64,000 bases of DNA from Paramyrothecium sp. XJ0827 (taxonomy: Eukaryota > Ascomycota > Sordariomycetes > Hypocreales > Stachybotryaceae): NCBI GenBank assembly GCA_020881915.1, contig JAJFPB010000003.1:3100001-3164000 (forward strand), read 5' to 3'. Below, in pieces: positions 11,768 to 22,700 of the stretch. A model generated the notes under the pieces. That model saw only the letters and a program-made list of their open reading frames with translations, was not told where the DNA came from and did not search any database. Position 1 is the stretch's first letter; every line of letters begins with the position of its first letter. Position numbers and translations under genes: made by a program.

Positions 11768-13800
11768 TTAAGAAGCCATGTAGGTGCTCGCATCGACACC
11801 CTCCTTGGGGAACTCACTGCAATAAATCATCAGCAAACATGACACAGCCGTTGCGAGAATAATCGAAACTTACGGCAGGGCAACCTCGAATCGCTTCTCA
11901 ATCTCCTTCAGGACCTCCTGATCCTGCTCGGTGCTCACAAATGAGATGGCAAGACCCTTGGTACCGAAACGACCGGCACGACCGACACGGTGGAGGTAGG
12001 AGCTGGCGTCGTTGGACAGATCGTAGTTGATGGCCAGGTTGATACGCTCGATATCGATACCACGACCGAAGACGTCGGTGGCAACGCAAATTCTCTTCTT
12101 GAACTCCTTGAACTCCTTGTAACGGCGAATTCTAGAATAAGGACGTCAGAATACAATATTTCAAAAGGCAAGACAGCATTAAATCCGAGACTTACCGCTC
12201 TTCTTGGCTAACACCGGAGTGGACGGCAATGGAAGGGAAGTTGCATTCGCGCAGGAGCTTGTCAAGTTCAGTCGCACGAACAGTGCTCCTGACGAAGATG
12301 ATGACTTGGTTGAACTGAAGATCGTCAAGCAGCTCGTTCAGCTTGCGGTTCTTCTCGTTCTCCTCAAGCTTGATGTAATATTGCTGCAGGCCGTGAAGGG
12401 TGAGCTTGGTGTCCTCGTCGACATAGTGCTCGGTAGGGTTCTGCATGAACTTTCGGCAGATGGGCTTGATGGCCTCGGACAGAGTAGCCGAAAACATCAT
12501 AACCTGCTTCTGCGGAGGAGTAGCACGGAAGACGTCCTGCACATCGGTACGCATGTCTTGAACAAGTTAGCGGTTGCTTTGCCACGCGGAGGTTGGACAA
12601 AGTCGGGAACTCACCAGGCTGGTCGAGCATCTTATCACACTCATCAAGAACGAAGATACGAACGCTGCCAAGTCGGAGCGCCTTATCGCGAACCAGAGCC
12701 TTGAGGCGACCTGGGGTACCGACAATGATATGAGGGCAAGTATCCTTGTTCTTCAGAGTCTCCACATCGGTCTTGATGGGAGTTCCACCATAGAAGACAC
12801 CGGTCTTGATGTCGGGCATGTACTTGCTGAATCTGTTGTACTCGTCGCGGATCTGGTAGGCCAGCTCACGAGTGTGGCACATGACGACGACCGAGACCTC
12901 GCCGTTGACGGGCTCAACCTGCTGAAGGGTGGCCAGGACGAAAACAGCAGTCTTTCCGAGACCCGACTTGGCTTGGCAGATAATATCGCCACCGAGAAGA
13001 GCCTGGGGAATGCAGGTCTGCTGGACTGTCGTTCGCAAGGATGTTAGACAATGGATATGGAAGCAACGAACGAGAAGAGCAGAGAGCGTCAAGGTCCGTC
13101 CATCATCGCAGCTGAGTCACGAACCTCTCTTCATGGTCGAGTGACAGCCGGCTGGGGGATGGAGTGTCCCAATATGAAGGGTCGAAAGTCGGAGGACTCA
13201 GGGTGCGGAGAGCATACACAGATTTATCGCGCCAAAGGCATTTCATGTGAGCCCGAGCCTCCGGCGGGAGGTCCTTGGACCGCATTGGCCATCCTGGTCG
13301 GGGAAACCGGTTCTTTCCCATCCACCACAAGGCCTCTGTGACTCTTGCCGATTTCATGGCTGGTCACAGGGGTCTTGTGGTGGAAGTACGACGGTCGCCG
13401 CTGATGGGCGCCCGGCCCCCGACTGAAGATGGCCACGGCGGATTCCTTCTTTGGGGATCGTCCATGGGGGCAAAAGTTTGCCGAGAGAAGGTATGGCGAC
13501 TCTTGCTTGCGAGATGGACGGACGCTTGAAAGAAGGGATTTGAAAGACTTATAGCAATAGGATTCAAGACTGACCCTCCGACGGATGTTCGAAACCGCAG
13601 TCGCTGATGGCACGAATGAGCTCGGGCTTCAGAAGGAAGTCGCGGAAACCAGTCGAGTGGATGCCGACGTAGCTGCCCTTCTTGTCGACGGCGCTGGCGG
13701 CGGTAAGCTCGCTCTTCTTGCCGTTGGAGGCGGCGGCGGCGCCCTCGTTGCCGCCAATCTCCTCATCGGAGTAGTCAATGAGATCCTCCTCGTGAGACAT
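11768..13800 (-). CDS. SUB2: ATP-dependent RNA helicase Sub2 (UAP56/DDX39 family)
   Basis: This DEAD-box ATPase acts in spliceosome assembly and in mRNA export with the THO/TREX complex in the nucleus. Exons in transcript order are 13800-13575, 13025-12615, 12556-12196, 12131-11874 and 11816-11768, giving 434 residues, the usual length. Visible motifs are the Q-motif region G-F-E-H-P-S-E-V-Q-Q, Walker A A-K-S-G-L-G-K-T, motif Ia [13 protein letters not shown], the D-E-C-D box in place of DEAD (characteristic of this subfamily), S-A-T, and [10 protein letters not shown] near the C-terminus. The start [14 protein letters not shown] matches fungal orthologues as I remember them. Introns 2-4 are 57-64 nt, but intron 1 is 549 nt. 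The gene is divergent from RPR2 across a 531-bp promoter containing a CACGTG box. Confidence 0.96.
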
Positions 13801-14331
13801 GATGAAGGATTATCGAACAAAAAGCTAGTCGAGGTGGATGGGAGGTTGTCGCGATGGCGCTGTGCACGGCTGTGGCGACAAGTGATGCGCGAGCGCGAGG
13901 CTGGGTTGTTCGGTAGATGGAAGAAGCGGAAGAAAAATCAGTCTCCGGACAACTAAGCGCCGGAATGAATCAAGGACAGGGAAGCGATGCACGTTGCGCC
14001 GGGCCCAAGTCACTTCGTTGGAAAAAAGGCGAACTTGGAGAGACGTTGTTGAGGCTGGAAGGCAGAAAGAGGGAGGTTTCAACAGCCTGGTAGCTTCTCC
14101 GCGAAAAGCTTGGACCGCGCACGCTCTCGCCACGTGACTCCGCCAGCAAAAGAAAACCAACCTGGAAGGTAAGGTACCTCTTTGGGCAATCAGTTTGCAG
14201 GTACGTACCTCGAATACTGTGCGAAACGAGATGTGCAAGCACTGGACATCGATTTTGCCTATGAATCACATAAAAGGAGCTTAGATTCTTTGCACATCGA
14301 TAAGCTCCCGCTCGCGCTCAAGGCCGCCATA
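13801..14331. promoter_or_regulatory. Divergent SUB2/RPR2 promoter with a CACGTG box
   Basis: This shared 531-bp intergenic region lies between two outward-facing genes. It contains CCACGTGAC at 14130-14138, an E-box compatible with Cbf1-type bHLH factors, and AAGGTAAGGTACCTC around 14165-14180, one of the recurrent AGGTA-type words of this window. Factor identity is inferred from the motif only. Confidence 0.5.
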
Positions 14332-14844
14332 ATGGGCAAAGGAAAGGGCGCGGCTGGAGTTCAAGGCAGACACATCTACTCACGGGCCTCTTATTTATAC
14401 CAAGCGGCCACCTACCTTGCCAGCCAGGCAGGCGCCAGTGCCCATCCTTCATCAGCGGACAAGAGGCCGCTCGAAGACTCAAGCCCCTCGGGGCCGGCTG
14501 CTGAGCGGCAGCAGCGAGCCTTGCAGAACACTTCGCGGCAGATCCTGGTAGACATGAGGTCTGTCACGCTCAAGGCGCAGATCCGGCAAAACCCTGCTCT
14601 CAAGAGAACGATCTGCAAGTACTGCGACACGCTTCAAATCGAGGGAGAGACAGCAACATCAACCGTTGAGAATCGCAGCAGAGAAGGCCGGAAGCCGTGG
14701 GCAGACGTCCTTGTTATCCGCTGCAAGACATGCGGCAATGCAAAGAGATATCCTGTCAGTGCTCCGCGGCAGAAGAGGAAGTCGTGCCGCCAGGAACAGC
14801 CTGCTGCTGGCCCCATTCACGAGGGAAAAAGACAGCTTCAGTGA
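14332..14844 (+). CDS. RPR2: RNase P protein subunit Rpr2/Rpp21-like
   Basis: A single-exon protein of 170 residues of the Rpr2/Rpp21/Snm1 family, zinc-binding subunits of nuclear RNase P that process the 5' end of pre-tRNA. The conserved core is visible: G-V-Q-G-R-H-I-Y-S-R-A-S-Y-L-Y-Q-A-A near the start, then I-C-K-Y-C-D-T-L and R-C-K-T-C-G-N-A-K-R-Y-P, whose two CxxC pairs are the zinc ligands. The frame is open upstream to 14182, but the ATG at 14332 opens M-G-K-G-K-G immediately before the conserved block, and the upstream 50 residues look unconserved. The basic, glutamine-rich C-terminus is normal. The gene is convergent with HSK3. Confidence 0.9.
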   Translation: MGKGKGAAGVQGRHIYSRASYLYQAATYLASQAGASAHPSSADKRPLEDSSPSGPAAERQQRALQNTSRQILVDMRSVTLKAQIRQNPALKRTICKYCDTLQIEGETATSTVENRSREGRKPWADVLVIRCKTCGNAKRYPVSAPRQKRKSCRQEQPAAGPIHEGKRQLQ

Positions 14845-15112
14845 GATTTACGAAAATGCAAGAATATCTAGGTGGTCCAGCGAACAAGGACGACCCAAAA
14901 AAAACCGGAAAAATGAAAGGAATGAGTCCTAATAGCTTCCTACCTACTTCACATTAAATTAATTCCCATCTACATTCAAGGATTGTGATATGTGTCCTCG
15001 TAACTGGAGGATGCCTGACCTGGGTCCTCCGTCCAAACACCTAAAACTCCAAGAAACGCCATGATGTCTTTGCTTCCCGCTGTCAGCAACAAAACCTTTG
15101 TCCCGGCCCGCA

Positions 15113-15654
15113 TCATCGGCCGCCTTCCCTCACGCTATCCTCGCCCAAGACCTTACTTGCGGCCATGAACCTGTCACAAGTAGAAGAACACGTCAGCCTG
15201 GCGCTCAGTGCCTTGAACAAAACGGGATGAACGTAGGGTGATTTGTAAGAAGACGAGAGGACCCCCAACTCGTATGCCTGAAAACAGGTGGCGGGAAGGG
15301 CGAAAAGAAGAGAGGAGCGTGAAGAGGAACGAGTTACTTACAGGCCTCCGTGCCAGCTACCCAGGCCCCTCATGGCCTCGGCCTGCACGCTCGTCATCCG
15401 CAAAAGATTCTCGGTGTCGGATAAGTTGGCCGATAGCTGGGCAAGCTGCGAGTGCAGATGTGCCTGTGAGACCGGATTCGGACCCGTGTTAGCCATCCCT
15501 ACTCGTTTCTTGTGCTGATTGTGCCCGTGGAAGTAGGGGACCAGCATCCGAGTTCCTGTTCACGTACGAGCTGTCTGGATTTGACGACACTGCCGTTGGA
15601 TGGCATGCTGGGGCGGCCCAAGTTCTGCGTGCTGCCCACGTTCCGTGTCGCCAT
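15113..15654 (-). CDS. HSK3: DASH complex subunit Hsk3
   Basis: This is a small kinetochore protein of the DASH/Dam1 ring that couples chromosomes to spindle microtubules. Three exons (15654-15568, 15463-15342, 15170-15113) give 88 residues, too short per exon to stand out as an open frame. The Hsk3 core is clear: Q-L-A-Q-L-S-A-N-L-S-D-T-E-N-L-L-R-M-T, then G-L-G-S-W-H-G-G-L continuing across intron 2 into F-M-A-A-S-K-V-L-G-E. Intron 1 (104 nt) has a GTACGT donor, a GCTAAC branch and a CACAG acceptor; intron 2 (171 nt) runs GTAAGT to GACAG. All phases close exactly. The N-terminal 29 residues are low-complexity, so the start is the least certain part. Confidence 0.88.
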
Positions 15655-16994
15655 GGTTTCTTCGTGGATATGGCGTAGGCTTCGGCAACACAAGCAGTAA
15701 GTTATTGGTTGAGCAGTTCTGCTTGTTTACTGAAGGTCGAGCCGCCCCGAGTCATTGGCGCGTTGGTGTGGGACGGAGTACCGGGTGGGTCCGTGTGACA
15801 ACAAACGACTGCCGCCCAAGACAAGCGCTGCACTCCATGTGTGGTGAAAGCTAACAGTTCACCCACCGTATTTTAAAGGGAATAAAACAGTGATATCGCC
15901 GATTTGACCACTGAATAGACTGACCATAATCCTAACCAGTGATTAAAACGGTGATATTCCTGTTTCTCGGAATTGAAGGAGTCGCGATTCCTCACAGTCA
16001 TGCGTGTCCCGGATCCATTAATAAGAGACAGATATCAGGTAAGGGAGAAGAGCAGAGCCCGGTCTAAGGAGCGAGAGGTAATTGAACACCTCAATCATAC
16101 ACAAGAACAGGTATCCAGGCATAAAACTCAGGGCGCGGAGGCACAAGGAAAACGACTCGTATTGTCTAGAATGTTGTCTTGAATCGCCCGCACCAGAAAC
16201 AGTGCCTGACATGTTGCCGCCACCATCTATAAGAAACCACCGTCATGCTTGGTGGCCTCTGCCATCGCAAATTTTAAACAATTCAGGATACGGGCAAGAC
16301 CACCTCCACGGACGCCATGTATCTCCCCGATGTACTGTCATATCATCCCATAGTGGACTCCACAACTCCTGCTGGCCTTTGAGGCCGCCACTCCTGAAAT
16401 ATCCTAACGGGTGCGCTGGGACTTACGCTCGAGATGGCTCTTTCCGGAGACGCGGATAGAGCCGTCGAAGCTGGGCATATGCTACCGCAAAGCAACCATA
16501 GGCATCCCAATCCCAATGCAGCATTACCAAAAATGGAACCTTCTGTTCCGTATCCTCAAGTCTATGTACAGGACTTGGCCAAGTCCACACGAACTATTAA
16601 AACAGGTTCCAAGAATAGACCAATAGTGACTGAGTTATGTATGTTTTTACGTCGTGGTGCTGCCAAAGAACCTCACATGTAGATGTTGTCCTTTGAGTTT
16701 GTCTGTTGATGCCGAAAGGCTGAGGTCGTGTATGATCAAAGAAAAAGAAGAAAAGGGAAGAAAGAGACGCTGGACAGGGTCGACTCGCTTTGAAGGTGGC
16801 AACTACCACAGCCAAAACGATCGGGGGCTGTCTGCCTCTAACTGGTTATTGGAGTGGTGGCGTTCGTACGTTTCCCGGAAGGTTTCCCTGAGTAAATAGC
16901 AGAATCCTTAACAAAAGAAAGTAAGTATAGTATCACGTCTTCTTAACGTGCGCTTCGACAGAAAAGTCGTCAGTTTGCTGCAAGGCGCGACCGA
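15655..16994. other. Intergenic region containing a MITE-like element
   Basis: This 1.3-kb spacer lies between two minus-strand genes. Apart from the hairpin element at 15861-15975 I see only short unsupported frames. Confidence 0.5.
15861..15975 (+). mobile_element. MITE-like palindromic element, copy A
   Basis: This is an approximately 115-bp AT-rich imperfect hairpin beginning ACCCACCGTATT. Its left arm (AGTGATATCGCCG...CACTGAATAG) pairs imperfectly with its right arm (CCAGTGATTAAAACGGTGATAT). It is homologous to the element at 44842-44966, which lies in the opposite orientation, with shared words CACCCACCGTATT, CACTGAATAG and GTGATTAAAACGGTGATATT. There is no coding capacity. A non-autonomous DNA transposon relic is the best explanation; no clear target-site duplication was found. 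Confidence 0.7.
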
Positions 16995-19754
16995 TTAACG
17001 AACTCCTACAACTGGCTGCCGAAAGCTGCTCTGGCTGCTGTGTGCCGACTGCCCGGAGTCAGCTTCACCACTGCCCACGCTAGCGCTTGCACTACCCGTC
17101 AGACTACGAACATTTCTCTGCTTTGGTGGATGGAGGGCGCTCACCCCTATATGTTGTTCGACCTGCTGCGGTGCCACCATGTTTCCTTGTCCGGGAGGGT
17201 AGCGAGGTACAGGCTGCCGGACGCTCTCTGGTGGCGACGGACGACCATTCATCGGAGGTCCCATGCCGTTAGGAGGAGACGGTCGACCACTTGCACTTCG
17301 CATGCCCTGGTTTGGAGGGTATCCCGGGGATTGGCTAGTTCTCCTGGGGAACGCTCCGTTCATGCCTGGCGGACCGCCAAGTTCGTCCATTCTCGAGGCA
17401 GTCAACGAGTTAGCTCTCGACCCAGCATTCATCGTCCCACGGTCGACAGTCCCGTATCGGTTCGAAGAACAGCTCATCAATGGATCGTCAAGAATATTGT
17501 CCATGGTCGCAGGGGCGTGGCTGACTTGGCTCGAGCGGTTGCGCCCGAAGCTTGGTCTGAAACGGCTGCCTCGTGAGGGAGGCAGTCCCTCGTCAGGGTT
17601 GCGGCGGAATTGAGAGGGCGTAGGGCCTGGTGCCTTGCGATTCTTTCGCGATGTGACACTCATCATGTCAAAGTTGTCAGGATCGATTGGTGGGCCCCCA
17701 CTACCCATGTTTGGGTCAAAATAGTCGTCATCATCGTCATCGTCGTCGTCAAATGCTTGCTGGCTGCTGCGCATCGGGTGAGGTCCGCGACGAGGGCCAG
17801 GAGGGCCCGGAGGGCCCGGAGGACCGTTGGGTCCAGGTGGACCGCGCCTCATGCGCATCTCCTGCTCCCGCAAAGCGAGCTCTCGCTGGCGAAGTTGGAG
17901 TTCTCGTTCCCGGACGGCAATGTCCTGAGGATCCGCTGAAGCGACAGGCTCCTGCCCTTCGGGTATGTTGTCGTAAAGCACCAGATGTGAAAATTCTTCC
18001 AAATCATTTCCATCCATAGATCCCCGTCTCGACGGGGCCCTGGAGCCCCCTCCGTTCATGTGAGGCCGCCCATAGCCGTTTGGAGGGCCACCATTAGGTG
18101 GAGGAGGTCGTCTCATGCCACTCTGGCTGAAATTGGAGGAATTTCTAGGGCGAGGCTGGCGAGGAGGCATTCCGTTGCCGTTGGGCATCCCGCCCATCAT
18201 AGGGCGCTGGCCACCCGCAGGCGGCATTCTAGGGACAGGCGATGATGCGGCTGAAGGTGAGTTAGGTGGGAGGGCCGTGTTCAAATCGCCAGCCTTAGGT
18301 CTATTCCTGTTGACGATATTCAGGTTGTGCAAAATGGCGTAGAGGGTCTGGATTCGTGGGACAGGAACCTTGAATTCGCTGGCAAGCTTGATAGGCGATC
18401 CGAGATAGGTTTCAACTTCCATTGGCCGCCTGGCCATGTAGTCCTGCCACATTATGCTCTCAGGCAGGTTAGGCTTCGTCATTTCGTCCATTGTCTTTCG
18501 TTTAAAATCCGGCGAGAATTTGCAGCCATTGGCTTCGGCTAGGCGCACCAATTCGTCCATGACGTCCGTGACCATACTCCTAACCCCAACCTTCTCTAGA
18601 AGTGCCGCGTGGTCTGCGGTTTCGAATATGACACTGGCAGGGTGGAAGGCGATGGGCCTACTTGTGGTTAGCGACGATGAAGGAATTGGAAGGACTGATA
18701 TCACGAACCCTATCACTTTCTCATATTGTTGTTGCCGGATATTCGATGACACCTTACAATCCACTTGACCAGTAGTCAATGTCATGGCCAGAGCTTGAGC
18801 CATGTCCTCTTGAATGCTCTGGGGGATGGTCGCGTGCTTGCTCGCAGGTCCAATCCAGACATCGGTGGATCCCTTGTGCTCAAACTCGCTTTGGCCCAGT
18901 TGTGTGAGCTCTGCGCCAGAGACGAGAGATAAGACGACATTGGTGGGAAAGCGTTCCTCGAGGGCAGCCTCGATTCCCAATGTGTGGGTCGTGTTAATCA
19001 GTATGCAAGTGTGTTGGGGAGTGACAACGGCGTCGATAACGGCGGCGAGGTCGTAAACGTCCGGCAGGGCCTTCACACAAAGAACGACGTAGTCGAAGAC
19101 ACGTTCTCGAGCGATTGAAGCATCTTCGGGGTTTCGAACAACTATTGACGGCCCTCAGTTAGCGATGTAGGCGCAAAGGGGGAAGGAATGGTGCATACCG
19201 TGTCGAGGTTTAAACCGTTCGTTGCCATATTTCGTGGACCTGTAGCCCGAAATGTTAACGGCTGGGATCTCCCAAAGACGGGTGCTGACCTACTTAAAAG
19301 AGATGCCATATTGCGAAACATGCTCGAAGCCGGATTTCCATACTAATGTAACGTCGCAGGCATTGGTCGCTTGGAGTCTCCATGACAAGAAGGCGGACAC
19401 TGGATTTCCACCAACTGAGCACACATTCATTAGCTCGGGTTCGGCCATGGCAAGTGTCAGGCGCGCCGCTGAAGAGACTGCTTCCTGGAAGGCCGTAGAT
19501 CAGGGAGGGGAGCAAAGGGATCAACAGGAAGAGATTGAGAAAATGTAGAGACAAAATTCTGGTGGAGTTGTGGCAGCAGTCCGCGTCTGTGAGGATCCAA
19601 GAATAGGCCAGGGTCAAGACGGCATATCCCTGACATTCCCAACCGCTTGCAACGAAAGTAGAGTTTGTGGACGGAGAAGCAAAAGTAAACATGGGCGGAA
19701 GGGACGGGATAACGTACCTGAGAGAATCTTGAGACGGGGCGTCACAGGAGCCAT
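16995..19754 (-). CDS. Ketopantoate-reductase-like protein with a long disordered C-terminal tail
   Basis: Exons 19754-19718, 19414-19294, 19239-19199 and 19141-16995 give 781 residues. Residues 1 to about 345 resemble the ApbA/PanE fold: an N-terminal beta strand (K-I-L-S-V-G-G-N-P-V), V-L-C-V-K-A, and a C-terminal helical block (M-W-Q-D-Y-M-A-R-R-P-M-E-V-E-T-Y) that matches the substrate-side signature of the family. The nucleotide loop reads V-G-G-N rather than GxGxxG, so NADP(H) binding and catalysis are doubtful. The rest is low-complexity and proline/glycine/serine-rich: a charged R-E-R-E-L/R-Q-R-E-L helix at about 475-495, collagen-like G-P-P triplets near 505-520 and a run of nine aspartates near 535. 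Intron 1 is 303 nt; introns 2 and 3 are 54 and 57 nt, and intron 3 has a GCTAAC branch. The role is unknown. Confidence 0.85.
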
Positions 19755-22700
19755 GATACGTCGGGAACCCAAATGGGTTAGTGGGCGGGCTGGATTGAGG
19801 CCGCAGCGTGGTGGCTCTCTCGACGATCGTAGGTCGGAAGACCTGGTACCACGACGCGCGAGTCGGAGCGCCTCCCTCCCCTCAGGAGCTTGCAGCTCTT
19901 CCTAGGTGTGGGGATCACCAAGCTGGTAGACTGTGGAGGAAGGCCACTGGGCAGCCAACGATATTCCTCGGAAGCAATTCGAGCTCGAAGCGAAGCCAAA
20001 GCGATGGGCGGCGTGGTGGGCAATTCGTCAACGATGGGAGTGGCTTTTCCGTAGTCGACTGAGCGTACGGGCAGGGAGAGGGCCGGTTTCGTGGGGGATC
20101 AGTGAGCGATGGGCGTTCGTCGAAGCGGTTAGGGAGTTTGGCTGCTGCTGGTTGGCCGAGCGCGCGTGCGTGGCGGGGGCTGCAGGCGGCAGATTAAATG
20201 AGCGGGTGGCCAAGCTCGAAAGCGAGTGTATGGTGTAGAAAGACGCGGAACCCACGGGTGGTGGGACGACAGCTGAGATGAAGCGAATTGAAGATTAGGA
20301 AGGGAAATTGTCTGGGGAGTCTCCGTGGGATGGAGTGGATGAGGACGTGTGCAGATCGAGGTTCCAGCAATTGGGCCAAGACAAGGACAGAAGGAGAGCC
20401 AGGCAGGAACCAAGGCAAGGTAAGGTAAGGTAAGCCTTGTTTTGCCTGGTGGGAGGAAGAAAAAAAAAATGGATTGTTTTTAGGTAAGGCAAGCCATGGC
20501 AAGCAGAGGTACCACGGCCAGGCAACGCAAGGTTGCAGAGGGAGAGGTAGAGGTAGAGGTAACCAATTGTACGGTGCCGGGCCAAAACTGACGGATCGGT
20601 AGGTACACGTAAGGGGAGGAGGGAGAGGATGAGGTACGGTACTGATACGCCGCTTGCAGGTACGTACGTTTGTTGACTGGGACGCGGGCCCTCTTGTGAT
20701 TTGTGATCGAACAAATCGGTGATCAGGTACCTTACGCCTTAGGTACGGTACCTCTATAGTAAGATACCTCTTGATATGAGGTGAGGTGAGCCGAGTTGAA
20801 TGTAGAACGGCGAGAGGGAGTGGCTTAGATTGAACGGGAGACAGCCAGAGTGGCAATGGACAATAGGAATTAAAAATATCGTACGGAAAAGCAACTGACG
20901 GATGCAGTATGGCAGAGGTGAGCTACAGGGACGAGCAAACAAAAAAAGGCCAGAGAACCGCAGTGTCACGGAGGATGACCAACACTTGTGAATGAACAGC
21001 AGCGGAAGCCCCGGAGCTCTCCATCCCTCATCTCTTCCACCCCCTTCCCGTGGCCGCAATGCAATGTCGAGCACCCATTTAAGGAGTGGCAGTGATGCCA
21101 TTCCCCGTCTAAACCGTCCTGCCCCCCTATTCACAACCCATAAACTCGGGACCAACAAGTCCCATCAATTCAATGCATGAGGCGAAGTGGTCTGCTTAGA
21201 ACGGGAAGACGCGAACGACGGCGGCGGGCGGCGTCTTCGGATGGGCGGCGCTTGGTAAGGTGACCCGCCCTATGCACAGTACAGTATCCCTTTTGCGGAC
21301 CAGACGCCCTGAGAAGACAACGGCGGAGGAAAAGAATTCAGAGCTAGCCAGTGGGGCACAGTACCAAAAAGTGACGCAGGCCTGCCAAAGCCTGGGTTGA
21401 GCAGCCCAGAAGCCGCGTGGCCAAGCCAGCAAAGGGATAGTTTGGAAAGGGGGTCCCTTGGGAGCACCACTTTGCTTGGGTCGGCTTTTGAAGTAATGGC
21501 AGTGTAAGTGGCTCATCGAACCCACCTTTTTAAGATCGCAAGGTAAGGTGAAGGAAGTGAACATGGTTCATTACGGGTTCGGGTCTTATTCTGTGCCGGC
21601 GCAGCGACGTGCCCCCCCCTACTAGAAAAGAAAATTCAGATATTTACGGAATCTCTCTCCGAACAGATGAGACCGGAGCAAGGGCCGCAGACTGGTCACT
21701 ACATCATCAGGCGGCCTGCCCATGGAGAAGGTGCCATACGATGTTGGCTTCCTCACGCTTGGGGCTCTTTATGAATCGTTTGCCTTGCATGAACATGTTT
21801 ATGCTGTCTAGTCTCATGTGGCCTGCGCCTACAAATACTCCGTCCATACAACAAACATCAGACGACGGGGCTGAAGGGGACGGGCAGAGCTGCTGTTCAA
21901 GCATTGATGAGTCTGTGGGGTGCTTCGATCTGCCCCTTATCTTAGCTAAGCTTCCCTTTTCGATTCGGATCAGAAATACGACGTCGGGTAGCTCAACATG
22001 AGGATACGATCCGCGTATTGGTAATGTAGGGGGGGAAGCAATTCGCTGACGTTCGAGATGCGCAAGTCCGTTGTGCAGCCAAGCATTTACACGAAGGGGA
22101 GAGTGGGGTGGTGGTAAGGAGCCAAGGCCGGTCGGAAACGAGAACGAGAGTGCCCTATTGCATTCGAGAGCGGTGCATGTGTCGTGTACGTGATGTACGT
22201 CGAGAACATACTATTATGCCACCCAAAGCCAGCTTTGCTTATGTGACACGATCCCCCGCCTGGCTACGATGCATAGCTCTCAGACAGCGGACCGAGGGTT
22301 TCCAATCACTAATTTCCCTGGCGCGGGTTTCCCGGAAAGGCAGACCAAGGGATTCTCAGGGTCTGACACATTTAAGAGCAGCTCACATTCCCGGGCAACA
22401 CCGCGATGCTATCCATATATAAAGTGGCATTCCTGTCAAAGATGAAGCCCATCCGCAGCCAGACGCGAGAACCTGTGGGGACCGCAAACACAAGGCGGGA
22501 AAATAGGTTGATACGAGAGTCGCGTGCCACGACACGACACGAGAAGAGACGATGATGGCCGTCCCGTCTTTTGTGGAATCTGAGTTCCGGCACAGCACAT
22601 TGGCTGCCCCTTTCCTGCGAGATGGCGAATGTCAACTCGGACAGTGGAATTGATGTCAGCAGTGCTGCATCCCCGAGGTTGCAGCGCCGTGGTACACAAC

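Noticed and set aside
20194..21158. Two overlapping minus-strand frames upstream of the KPR-like gene
   Set aside because: They are Leu/Pro/Ser-rich products of a pyrimidine-rich leader region full of AGGTA words, with no conserved segment or intron linking them to a gene.
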